Shown here: positions 51,467 through 61,000 of the stretch, piece by piece
Position numbering within the stretch: position 1 is the stretch's first letter
How the letters are laid out: each line of letters begins with the position of its first letter
Source: Erwinia sorbitola
GTDB lineage: Bacteria; Pseudomonadota; Gammaproteobacteria; Enterobacterales; Enterobacteriaceae
Reading direction: 5' to 3'
Assembly: GCF_009738185.1 (NCBI RefSeq)
Contig: NZ_CP046509.1
Coordinates: 1,677,501 to 1,741,500 of the forward strand
DNA length: 64,000 bases
Notes under the pieces: generated by a model
Told to the model about the DNA's origin: nothing
Seen by the model: only the letters and a program-made list of their open reading frames with translations
Database searches by the model: none
Position numbers and translations under genes: made by a program

Positions 51467-51712
51467 ATGAACAATGACATCCCGCTAAAATATTATGATA
51501 TCGCCGATGAGTATGCGACGGAATCCTCATCGCCGGTCAGCGAGTCAGAACGCGACCCCCTGGCGCGCTATTTCGAGCTGCTGATCACCCGCTTAATGAA
51601 CAACGAAGAGATCAGTGAAAGTGCGCAGCAGGAGATGGCCAGTGAAGCTGGAATCAACGCGCAGCGTATTGATGATATCGCAACTTTCCTGAACCAGTGG
51701 GGCAATGAGTAG
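51467..51712 (+). CDS. ymjA: Small conserved protein YmjA (DUF2543)
   Basis: The 81-residue product has the same length as E. coli YmjA and near-identical blocks: DIPLKYYDIADEYATE, RLMNNEEISE, and the C-terminal FLNQWGNE. The function is unknown. It is acidic and helical, preceded by a CTGGAGA ribosome binding site. Confidence 0.85.
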   Translation: MNNDIPLKYYDIADEYATESSSPVSESERDPLARYFELLITRLMNNEEISESAQQEMASEAGINAQRIDDIATFLNQWGNE

Positions 51713-51772
51713 CCTTACCTCGCAAATAACAGGTACAGTTCCACTTATTATTTAACGGATTTAGACACAAAG

Positions 51773-52312
51773 ATGACAAAACTCACCTTGCAAGAGCAGA
51801 TGCTAAAAGCGGGATTAGTCTCCAGTAAAAAAATGGCTAAGGTTCAGAGAACGGCTAAAAAATCACGCGCTCAGGCTCGTGAAGCACGGGAAGCTGTGGA
51901 AGAAAATAAAAAAACGCAGATCGAGCGCGATAAACAACTCAGCGAACAGCAAAAACAGGCTGCTTTAGCCAAAGAATATAAAGCTCAGGTGAAGCAGCTG
52001 ATTGAAATGAATAAAATTGAGATTTCAAAAGGCGATATCGGCTTTAACTTCACCGACGATAATGTGATTAAAAAAATAATGGTGGATAAGTTAACGCAGA
52101 CTCAGCTGATTAACGGGCGTCTTGCTATTGCCGGTCTGGCCTTGGATAACGGCGGCGAGAAACAGTACGCGATTATTCCTGCCAGCGTAGCCGACAAAAT
52201 TGCGCAGCGAGATGCAAACAGCATTGTCTTAAATAGCGCGCTGAGTCAGGAAGAGCAGGATGAAGACGATCCGTATGCTGATTTTAAAGTGCCAGATGAT
52301 TTGATGTGGTAA
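51773..52312 (+). CDS. yaiL: Nucleoprotein/polynucleotide-associated protein YaiL (DUF2058)
   Basis: The 179-residue product matches DUF2058/YaiL: the N-terminal MTKLTLQEQMLKAGLVSSKK block, a charged coiled coil (about 25-70) and a compact C-terminal domain. The role is unknown, though a nucleic acid association has been suggested for the family. It is convergent with the pseudouridine synthase gene one base away. Confidence 0.85.
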   Translation: MTKLTLQEQMLKAGLVSSKKMAKVQRTAKKSRAQAREAREAVEENKKTQIERDKQLSEQQKQAALAKEYKAQVKQLIEMNKIEISKGDIGFNFTDDNVIKKIMVDKLTQTQLINGRLAIAGLALDNGGEKQYAIIPASVADKIAQRDANSIVLNSALSQEEQDEDDPYADFKVPDDLMW

Positions 52313-52313
52313 T

Positions 52314-53012
52314 TCAGAACGGGCTGGCATGACGGGCGGCGATGCGCTCTGCGCTGACAGGATGCTCAAAGTGCAATTCGCTGGCGTGAAGCATCAGTCG
52401 CGGCGTCTGCCCGGTGCCTGGCAGCAGGCGGCCACCGTACAGGTCGCAGCCCAAAATAGGGTGGCCCAGCTGCTGGCAGTGAATGCGCAGCTGGTGAGTG
52501 CGGCCGGTCTCCGGAGTGAGCTGTACCCGCGTCAACGGCAGTAAGGTTCCATCCTCTGACGTCTGATAAAAGCGCTCAACCACCTGATAGCATGAACGTG
52601 CAGGCTTGCCGTGAACGGAGCAAATCGACATCAGCGGAAATAGCGCCGGATCTTTGGCAATGGCCGCGTCGATCACGCCTTCATTGTCCGCTACATGCCC
52701 GCAGAGCAGTGCGCTGTAGATCTTGGTCACGGTGCGCTGGCTGAACTGCCGGCAGAGTGCGGCATTGATCGCTTTATTGCGGGCAATCACCATCAGCCCT
52801 GAAGTGCCAAAATCAAGGCGATGAGCCAGTGTGCAGCCGGGAAAACTCTGCACCAGCCGGTAATGCACCGAATCGAGATTTTGCGCATTTTTTCCCGACA
52901 GACTGAGCAGCCCGCTGGGTTTATTGATCAGCAGCAGATGCTCATCCTGATAAAGAATTTCTATCTCGTCGTGGCACGGCGGGGCAATAAAATTATCAAA
53001 AATTGTCGACAT
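52314..53012 (-). CDS. RluA-family pseudouridine synthase
   Basis: The 232-residue product has the catalytic HRLDFGTSG motif with the active Asp, the N-terminal LLINKPSGLLS and the C-terminal ETGRTHQLRIHCQQLGHPILG. It is similar in size to RluA (23S rRNA U746 and tRNA U32), but identity with E. coli RluA is moderate, so another RluA-like specificity is possible. Confidence 0.85.
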   Translation of the reverse strand: MSTIFDNFIAPPCHDEIEILYQDEHLLLINKPSGLLSLSGKNAQNLDSVHYRLVQSFPGCTLAHRLDFGTSGLMVIARNKAINAALCRQFSQRTVTKIYSALLCGHVADNEGVIDAAIAKDPALFPLMSICSVHGKPARSCYQVVERFYQTSEDGTLLPLTRVQLTPETGRTHQLRIHCQQLGHPILGCDLYGGRLLPGTGQTPRLMLHASELHFEHPVSAERIAARHASPF

Positions 53013-53198
53013 CAGGCTGCCCGGCAGAGGAGTGGCTGCGGATAATAACCAATTTTTAGCCGACAGGCGAATCTGGCTGTGCCCTGGCAGCGTTGAAATT
53101 TATCGTCCAGACTTAAATCCGGGCGTAGTCTCCGCAGGCAATGTGTTCTACACTGCGCGCTGCAAAAATTGAGCAGATAAACGATTAAGTAGGCGGTA

Positions 53199-53681
53199 AT
53201 GGCGATGAACGGAACGATCACAACCTGGTTTAAAGATAAAGGTTTTGGATTTATCAAAGATGAAAATGGTGATAACCGTTATTTTCATGAGGTTAAGGTC
53301 GCCAACCCTGAGCTGATTAAGAAAGACGCGGCTGTCACTTTCGAACCCACCACCAACAGCAAGGGTTTGTCAGCTTATGCGGTGAAAGTTGCCCCGGAAA
53401 GCAACTATATCTATATCGCGGGTGAGCGCCTCAAGCTCAAGTCGATTAAGTCTTACCTGGTGTATAGCGAAGAAGTGCCTGTCGATGCGCGCATTGATAA
53501 AGAAAATACGGTGCTGTCGGTGGGGATTCTGATGAGTAGTATCAGGCCAAAATCAACCAGTCAGCCGGATGAAATGCGCACGCTGAAAAAACTGGCGATC
53601 ACCACCTTCCAGGGAACGACATTAATCTTCTCGGAAGATGAGATCGACGTGGATAGCACGGTGAAAATGCTTAAAATCTGA
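53199..53681 (+). CDS. Cold-shock-domain protein with C-terminal extension
   Basis: The 160-residue product starts with a CspA-like domain (about 1-68): GTITTWFKDKGFGFIKDENG carries the RNP1-like aromatic motif, and RYFHEV replaces the usual RNP2 FVHFS. The C-terminal 90 residues are an additional domain of unknown role, seen in a subset of enterobacterial cold-shock proteins. It probably binds single-stranded RNA or DNA. Confidence 0.75.
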   Translation: MAMNGTITTWFKDKGFGFIKDENGDNRYFHEVKVANPELIKKDAAVTFEPTTNSKGLSAYAVKVAPESNYIYIAGERLKLKSIKSYLVYSEEVPVDARIDKENTVLSVGILMSSIRPKSTSQPDEMRTLKKLAITTFQGTTLIFSEDEIDVDSTVKMLKI

Positions 53682-53702
53682 CACCGTCCTGACGGTAACT
53701 CT

Positions 53703-53740
53703 GGCGAAATCCTGCTGAACACCATTGACGCAGGATTTCG
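53703..53740 (+). terminator. Hairpin after the cold-shock-domain gene
   Basis: GCGAAATCCTGC and GCAGGATTTCGC form a perfect 12-bp stem with a 14-base loop. No long T run follows, so termination efficiency is uncertain. Confidence 0.5.
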
Positions 53741-53886
53741 CTATTGCTTCAGGAGATTAGCCCCTCATGTCTGCGGTGATAAATTCCCATTTTCGCCTTT
53801 TCCCCACGCCCTGAACTGCCCACGAAAATGCCTGCTCAGTTGAGATCGGCCTCCTGTAGTAAAACCGCAGATGATAAAGATAATGT

Positions 53887-54909
53887 TCACTCAGTTACTG
53901 TATTCCCGCTTCTCGCTGGTCGATGCCGCATAGCGCCGGGCGGATATCCATTGATGCGCTTAAAAGCCCTGCTAAACGCTGCCTGTGAGGCATAGCCGAG
54001 GCGTAAAGCAACCGTGTCAATTGAGAGCTTATCGTGAATAATCCAGTGACCTGCGATGCGCATTCGCACCTGCCTTGCATAGCGCAGGGGAGGTATGCCG
54101 ATAACTGATTTAAAGCGTTCAGCAAAAACAGAACGTGACACATGCGACTGAGCAGCAAGTTCAGCAACAGACCACTCCCGACCCGTATCACGATGAATGG
54201 CCAGAATAGCCCGGGCAAGTCGTGGATCACGTAATGCAGCAATAAGGCCAGCGGCGTTCTCGCTGCCGTTTTCGATCCATCCGCGCACGATCATGGCAGC
54301 CGCCACTTCTGCGAGACGTGCCAGAATGCCCGCGAAGCCAGCGCGTCCGGAACAGATTTCAAATTTCATCGCGCCCAGAATTGGAACCAGCCCCGGATAG
54401 AGCTGTTCATTTGCCTCAACCACTATGGCTTGCGGCATCAGTTTACCAAGACCCTGCATTCCACCAAGATCAAACTCCATACAGCCATAAAACAGAACCG
54501 TGCTGGGTGTCGGATGCGAACTCGGGCAAGTATTGATTCCGCTGACGGCCTCCCCTAAAGGAGCAGCGCCTAACGTGTCGATATGTTGAAATGGACGGCT
54601 GACATCCGATATAAGCTGATGATCCTCACCCTGCGGCATGAATACCATGCTTCCTGCTTTCAGCTCGTGCAACGTACCGTCGTTTGTGCGAAGCAGAGCA
54701 GTACCCACGGCGATGTAATGAAAATAGGCGTGTCCCGCTCGGTTGCTAAAACCAATGCCAAACTCAGAGCCAGTCTGTAAACGGCGATACTGCACGCCGC
54801 GCAGGCGCATTTCCAGCAGCAGTTCACTGATGAGTTCGGATGACAGGGCAAAATGTTTATTCTCATGCATAATCAGAGTTTCGGGTAAAAAATCAAGAGG
54901 TGGCATCAT
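53887..54909 (-). CDS. AraC-family regulator with cupin domain
   Basis: The 340-residue product combines an N-terminal cupin-type sensor (about 30-200; ELKAGSMVFMPQGEDHQL) with a C-terminal double HTH (about 230-330; SVAELAAQSHVSRSVFAERFKSVIG and ALRLGYASQAAFSRAFKRINGYPPG). It is divergent from the MFS exporter gene 61 bases away and probably controls it in response to a small molecule. ATG at 54870 is an alternative start. Confidence 0.85.
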   Translation of the reverse strand: MMPPLDFLPETLIMHENKHFALSSELISELLLEMRLRGVQYRRLQTGSEFGIGFSNRAGHAYFHYIAVGTALLRTNDGTLHELKAGSMVFMPQGEDHQLISDVSRPFQHIDTLGAAPLGEAVSGINTCPSSHPTPSTVLFYGCMEFDLGGMQGLGKLMPQAIVVEANEQLYPGLVPILGAMKFEICSGRAGFAGILARLAEVAAAMIVRGWIENGSENAAGLIAALRDPRLARAILAIHRDTGREWSVAELAAQSHVSRSVFAERFKSVIGIPPLRYARQVRMRIAGHWIIHDKLSIDTVALRLGYASQAAFSRAFKRINGYPPGAMRHRPARSGNTVTE

Positions 54910-54970
54910 AGATCGTCCAGCTGCACAACTCTAGACTTGGAGCTGTAATTTTCCCCAAGAAGAGTGTGTT

Positions 54971-56173
54971 ATGAGAAATGAAGCAACTGAAGCTGTATCC
55001 GCTGGTTTGAATAGTACGGAACCGACAGAATCCGCATGGATGGCCGTCATTTCACTGACTATGGGCGTGTTTGGCCTGCTGACTGCAGAATATCTTCCTG
55101 CCAGCCTGTTGACACCCATGGCCGCCGATCTCGATGTGACCGAAGCTCTTGCTGGTCAGGCTGTGACGGTAACGGCGGTGGTGGCGCTGTTTGCTGGCCT
55201 GATGGTTCCGCGCCTGACGCGTAATTATGATCGCAGAAATGTTTTGCTTGGTTTTACCGTGCTGATGATTGCCTCCAACCTGCTTGTCGCACTTTCATCC
55301 AGTCTGGCTGTTCTGTTAGTTATGCGCATTTTGCTGGGCATCGCGCTGGGAGGCTTCTGGAGTATGGCTGCGGCCGTAGCTATGCGGCTGGTTCCTGCGA
55401 AAAGCGTCCCGCGTGCTCTCTCAATTATTTTTAGCGGTATTGCCGTCGGTACTGTAGTTTCAATCCCGCTGGGGAGCTATTTAGGTGGGCTTTATGGTTG
55501 GCGTAGTGCTTTTCTCGCGGCAACTGCGGTAGGCGTACTGACACTGCTCTTTCAGCTGTTTACCCTTCCTGGTATGGCTCCGCGTAAAATGATGATAACG
55601 GCATCTGTCATGGATTTGCTTCGTCGTCCCGGCATCGCGGTGGGAATGACGGGATGTGTGATTGCTCATACTGGCCAGTATGCGCTGTTTACCTATATTC
55701 GTCCGGCTCTTGAAAATATTGCTCAACTTGATGTGGATCGCCTGTCATTAATACTGCTTGGCTTTGGTGTCGCTAATTTTATCGGTACGCTGCTGGCCGG
55801 GTGGTTGATGGAGAAAAGCCTTCGCCTTACCCTTATATTGATGCCAGCGGTTGTCGGTTTAGCGGCATTGAGTATGATTTTACTGCCACTTGAGGAAACA
55901 GGATTGATGTTGTTCGTCGCGTTATGGGGGCTGGCATTTGGTGGCGTGCCCGTTGCGTGGTCAAACTGGGTAGCGCGTTCCGTTCCGGATCAGGCTGAAA
56001 CCGCCGGCGGCATGGTAGTGGCTGCTGTTCAGTCTTCAATTGCTGCCGGTGCTGCGCTGGGAGGCTTACTCTTTGGTATCAGTGGTGTAACCGGTGTTTT
56101 CATCACCGCTGGGTGCATAATGTTTATCGCCACACTGGTTATTGGACTGAAGGTGCGGGTAGCGCTGACCTGA
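54971..56173 (+). CDS. MFS exporter, DHA1 family
   Basis: The 400-residue product has 12 predicted membrane helices, an N-terminal TAEYLPASLLTPMAADLDVTE block typical of YdhP/AraJ/SotB-type efflux proteins, and motif RILLGIALGGFWSM. The loop between helices 2 and 3 reads MVPRLTRNYDRRN. The substrate is unknown. It is paired with the divergent AraC regulator and marks the left edge of the defence island. Confidence 0.85.
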   Translation: MRNEATEAVSAGLNSTEPTESAWMAVISLTMGVFGLLTAEYLPASLLTPMAADLDVTEALAGQAVTVTAVVALFAGLMVPRLTRNYDRRNVLLGFTVLMIASNLLVALSSSLAVLLVMRILLGIALGGFWSMAAAVAMRLVPAKSVPRALSIIFSGIAVGTVVSIPLGSYLGGLYGWRSAFLAATAVGVLTLLFQLFTLPGMAPRKMMITASVMDLLRRPGIAVGMTGCVIAHTGQYALFTYIRPALENIAQLDVDRLSLILLGFGVANFIGTLLAGWLMEKSLRLTLILMPAVVGLAALSMILLPLEETGLMLFVALWGLAFGGVPVAWSNWVARSVPDQAETAGGMVVAAVQSSIAAGAALGGLLFGISGVTGVFITAGCIMFIATLVIGLKVRVALT

Positions 56174-56273
56174 CCACTCACCAGATAACACCGCTTTCAC
56201 ATGACGGCCAGCTGAACCAGTTGGCTGGCTTGAAAAAAACAGCGGGATTTCTTAACCCCTTGACGCTTTATCT

Positions 56274-56343
56274 GTTGTCCGCTCCTCGCTCATAGCGGAT
56301 ATTTCCCAACTTAACGGGCGGGTTAGTGCCAGGAGCGGAAGCT
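56274..56343. repeat. Degenerate repeat, left copy flanking the defence island
   Basis: GTCCGCTCCTCGCTCATAGC and a later AGTGCCAGGAGCGGAAGC share an arrangement with 62272-62340 (GATCCTCGCTCGTAGCAGAC and CCGTGCCAGAAGCGGA) in the same orientation. This looks like a common enterobacterial intergenic repeat. Two copies bracket the STAND/HEPN operon. Confidence 0.55.
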
Positions 56344-56418
56344 GGAGTGCCAAAGACTCTCTAATAGTGGATGGGTAGTTTTGCAGCGGGGTTTACATAG
56401 TGCTTCGCTTGCTTCCTT

Positions 56419-58029
56419 TTACTTAGGTTCTGACGAATACTTCTTCATATGCAGTTCATTGGTAATATAAGGAATATTCTCTTTTTTTTGTTTCTCACCT
56501 TCATATCTAACCATAAAGGCAAATGAAAATATTGCTGAACGGGTAATCTGAATCAACTGATCGAAATGGTGAATAAACTCATCCTCTTTGATAAAAAGAA
56601 TATCTTTAATCAATTTATAAGACTGGTAAAGATCTTCTGCTTTATCACTTTTGTGTACCACCAAAAATTTATGTTCTAGACCATTGCGCCACTCTTTATA
56701 AAAAGCCAATTCGCCACCTTTATTTTTATTCAGGTCAGTAGCAATACTGTATAATGCTAAAAGTCCAGGTGACTTTATATCCTCAAACCGTTGTCTTCTG
56801 TTATCAACGTCTAACTGCCAGAAGTTTTGAAAATAGATATGTTTCTGTAACCCGCCTTTCTTTGCAGGTGGATAAACTTTGTGAAGTTCACAGATACATA
56901 CCGCAATCTTATCGAGAATACCAAAACACAGACGAAATGCCGTTCTGATCTTCTCAATATCAATGCCTAAGATCTCGTCATTATGTAACTCCAGAAAATG
57001 GCATTCTTCTTTAATTTCATCCGTATCCTGAGGGTAAAGGTATTCAAAATAGAGATGGCGGGCAAATGAAAATTCCGATTTAAAGCGGTTTAAAGCCATC
57101 TCCATTGGAATAATAAAATCACCGGTTACACCAGAAGAAGAGATGACAAGATTATCGGTGGCACTCCCCACACAGGGGCAATAAAGACCGTGCTCGGACA
57201 GCGTCAGATGATTTATTAGGCAGAATTGCCTGTATGCACTCAATGCGTCAAACTCCTGTTGCGTGAGCATGTCATCATGTTTGTCCGTTTCGCCGTCTGC
57301 TGATATACATTTTTCTATTTTATCGTTTGTTTGTGCTATGCGTCCAAGATAGAATGATTCCCATTGTGGAGGTTTTTTTTTGGAAACAGATGCATTAATA
57401 TAACCTTTTCGTATCTCTTTCAATTGTTTAATAGAGTATGAAGATGAAACAAGGTTTAGCTCAATGAGCGCGGCAGAACGATTGACCCAAGACTGTGGTA
57501 TATCTAATCCCTTGCGATTAGTGAGATCATAATATCTCAGTGCCTCACTCAGCCTAAATTGACTTCTTAGCGAATTGGCCAGATTAACGGACAGTTCCGC
57601 CTGAAACTCTTCGCTCTCTTGTGAGGAGAATCTAAAGGCTCGCCAGTAGATGTTTTTTAACGAAACAAGTTCTTCTATTGACTGGAATGTGTGGTCGCGA
57701 GGATTATCGACACTTATCTTATTAGACAAGGCATTACCATAATTATAATAAAAATGGCTCTCTCCTTGTACATGCGCTAATGCTTCCTTGTTATCATCCA
57801 TCAGCTTAAAACCAAGATCTGCTGCATTTTTATGGTTGCTCATTTGCCCAATATCAACAAGACCGCCAGCCACATTCCCCAGCACTATAAAATAATTTTC
57901 ACCTTTGATCGTTATTTTCCCCAGTTTTTCCAAGAATACAACGGATTGCTGGTATGCCAGGTCAAAATCACCACAATCAACCAGTCGGTGAATATTGAGG
58001 CTTTCATCTACAAGTTCTTTTGTAATCAT
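56419..58029 (-). CDS. HEPN-domain protein, LA2681-like
   Basis: The 536-residue product shows TPR-like helical repeats in its N-terminal half (about 1-220) and a C-terminal helical domain with RNGLEH at about 448-453. This fits the Rx4-6H motif of HEPN ribonucleases. CPCVGS near 290 is a further conserved-looking segment. Overall size and layout resemble LA2681-family HEPN proteins. It follows the STAND gene by 12 bases in one operon, so it is likely an RNA-cleaving effector or partner of that sensor. I am fairly sure of HEPN, less of the subfamily. Confidence 0.6.
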   Translation of the reverse strand: MITKELVDESLNIHRLVDCGDFDLAYQQSVVFLEKLGKITIKGENYFIVLGNVAGGLVDIGQMSNHKNAADLGFKLMDDNKEALAHVQGESHFYYNYGNALSNKISVDNPRDHTFQSIEELVSLKNIYWRAFRFSSQESEEFQAELSVNLANSLRSQFRLSEALRYYDLTNRKGLDIPQSWVNRSAALIELNLVSSSYSIKQLKEIRKGYINASVSKKKPPQWESFYLGRIAQTNDKIEKCISADGETDKHDDMLTQQEFDALSAYRQFCLINHLTLSEHGLYCPCVGSATDNLVISSSGVTGDFIIPMEMALNRFKSEFSFARHLYFEYLYPQDTDEIKEECHFLELHNDEILGIDIEKIRTAFRLCFGILDKIAVCICELHKVYPPAKKGGLQKHIYFQNFWQLDVDNRRQRFEDIKSPGLLALYSIATDLNKNKGGELAFYKEWRNGLEHKFLVVHKSDKAEDLYQSYKLIKDILFIKEDEFIHHFDQLIQITRSAIFSFAFMVRYEGEKQKKENIPYITNELHMKKYSSEPK

Positions 58030-58041
58030 GATTCATTTTCC

Positions 58042-61000
58042 TTACATAGATGATTTTTGCGTTTCAACTGTCGAATTAGCCTCACCTGATACGTCAATTA
58101 CTATTGCAGACAGGCGGTCTCGCTTAACCATTAGCACAGCTTCATTAAGAATCTCCTCCATTGTCGTGGCGTTTACTGGGGGGGGCGTATCTTTCGCCGG
58201 GCGAGGGATAGCGCTTGGTCGAGAAGCACCAAACCAGAAGACCAGATAGATGCCGTAGCCTGCGGCATCGGGATTGGTAGTATAAAGTTGGTCAAGTTGC
58301 TCGTTAAGCGCGCTCCAGACGTCCCGGTGATAATCACGCTTTATCTCAATGGGGATTTTTATTCCTGGAAGTGAAATGATGATATCAGCCCTTTTACCCG
58401 AAACCATGTGGCCTTCGGGCTCACAGATTATTTGTAACGGATGGAGTCGTGCTCTAAGCAGCTCCAGAAAAAAATTCCGGCAGCTCTCTTCAGGCTTAGG
58501 CACTAAAATTTTACCATTGCCATTCTCATTCCAGAACTGTTTATAAATATCGGTATTTTCATAAGTAATTCGGTTAGCGATATCCTGCAACTGATCTAAC
58601 AATAACGCATAGAGATCCATTACATTAGCTGGGATCTTATTTTTAAGCGTATTCAACGCTTGCTTCCAGTTAGTGTGTTGAAACTGTGATTCCCGATACC
58701 GCACCTTCTGATTGCTTTGGGCGTGCAAGAGATAACCCCGGTAACTTGTACATTCTGGCAGTAATAGTAAACGTTCAAATACTTCACCGGCATCGTATGA
58801 GGAAAAAGATGAAACATCATCAATCAATCTTTTGATAAAATCAGCATACTCCCAATTATTTGCTGAGTTAGAGTCGTTTCTTGCAACGCGATCTGCATTA
58901 GGAAAATGAGTAGCAGAGACAGTGATGATCGCTTCCAATTGTGTTAGTGATAAACGCTGCTCACTACTCCCACGACCTATTTTCGCCTTACCTGCTAGTT
59001 GACGAATGAGCGCTATCATTTCAGGCGCGGATTTTGATTCAGATAAAAATAGATCCTGACACTGGTCTGGAGCGAATAAATAAGTACATAAAAGCCAAAT
59101 TTGATAACTTGGATTTTTAAGTTTTGAGGCTTGCGCTATCATCAACTCAGATAACTGCAACAACTCTGCATGACTCTCAGGATGCGCTAACAACCATCCC
59201 ACCAGGTTTTGTAAATGGAGAACATCGTCAGGGTGTTCTTTAATTAGTCTCATAACTAAAGGAACGGCATAGTCGATTGGAATACAGGTATCATTTAACA
59301 GATAGTTAAGTGCACGGATATCTTGCAACTGATTATTAATGCAGAAATTGATAATGTGGTAATAGGTTTTGATGAAAAATGCTGTTTTGTTAAGTATCAC
59401 ATCCTTTTTCCACGGTAATGAATAATTACTTACAACATTATTGTCTTTGGTGAAAAGTGCTAATATCACATCCAGAGCCAATAGCGTTGTTAATAAATCT
59501 TCGTTCCATTGTGTAACATCAGTATGTTTTTTAAATAACTCATCGCTTCCTGCCAGTACTGCATACCACCATCCGTAATACTCCCTCTTCAGTAAAGCAC
59601 AATTCAACTCGTCAATTGTGGGCAGATCTGAACGATTTAAAATCGCTAAAAGACCGGATATCGCATCAGTGACGTTTGCGGCACCTAATATGTCTGCACA
59701 GCGCTGCACTGGCATCAATTTGTCATCAACATCGCTGTATTTCGAATAGTAAATATAGGAAATATGTTTGAGCCACTCCAAATGTTGGCCCGACACAATT
59801 TCCTGACGACATAACTCGAAACTGTGCCTATCTTCATAACGCGCCGCGTTTCGTTCTTTCTCATACGCTATTTTGTTAAGATTATGTTTTACTCTCCAAT
59901 CGTCAATCTCGCAGACGATGGAAGTCTCAAACACAGTAGTCAACTTTACATTTAAATGGCAGTACGCAGAAAGAAATTCAAACGTATCTTGGGATGGCTT
60001 GGCACATCGGTAAAGGACCGGAAATGTCAGTCGATAAATACATTCAATTTTTTCTGAATCAGCTTCAGCATGGGATAAATAGTGGATAAAACGTGCCAGC
60101 AAAATTTCATCAGGAATAAGATGGAAGGTGCTTCCACCAAATTCATGTAAGAACACGTAATGAGTGTTATAGCGTGTAAATGAAAGAATGGCGGCGTCTA
60201 TAATATCTTCATATTGCCAGCTACGGTTTTTTATCTCCTGAACGATAGATTTCTGCACATTGTCATAACCGCCATAGTGGTGATTATGGGAGTAGCTATA
60301 GAACGTTTTTAGGCACAACCATATCTGAGATGTGCTGTAACCATTCTTCTCGCTCAGTATCTGCAATAATCCAGCTTTCAGAAAATGCACAATCTCATAA
60401 TGATTTTTAGCTGAAGAATACCAGTATTTACTGTGAGCGGTGTGGTACCGTTCGAGATGCTCAAAGATAGCGAGCAGATCAGCAGTCGGTACAATATTAT
60501 TCAGCCGCCATAACGCGCCTATCGGTAATCGCTCACTGGTTATGTTTAATGTATCAATCAGCAGTTGTGCTATATCCTGCGGTGTAAAGTAATCTTTATA
60601 AAGCAACTGAATGATATGGTTGCGTAACCGGATGCTATCGTGATTTTTGTCTTTTAACTCCGAAAAAAAACGTACTGAAAATTTCTGACCAGACACTCCA
60701 AAATGGATTAATGCCGTTATTGATTCCTCTTTTTCCGCATACGATGAATCCTCCGATTTGGCAATATTAATTAAGTCATCACTCAGTGCGACTATCGGTG
60801 TTGCCACCGATAAGGATTCCAAAACGATCATCCGCAGAGAAAATGACGAATGAGGATCGCGGACTATCTGTCGCAATTGAGCTTCCATCTCTACCGTCGC
60901 GAAGCCATTCAGATATGAATTGAGACCATGATTTCTAAACCAAGGGTCACGTTCTGAAAGTTTTGACAGCGCCACCAATAGATTTTTTTTTTCCGCTATC

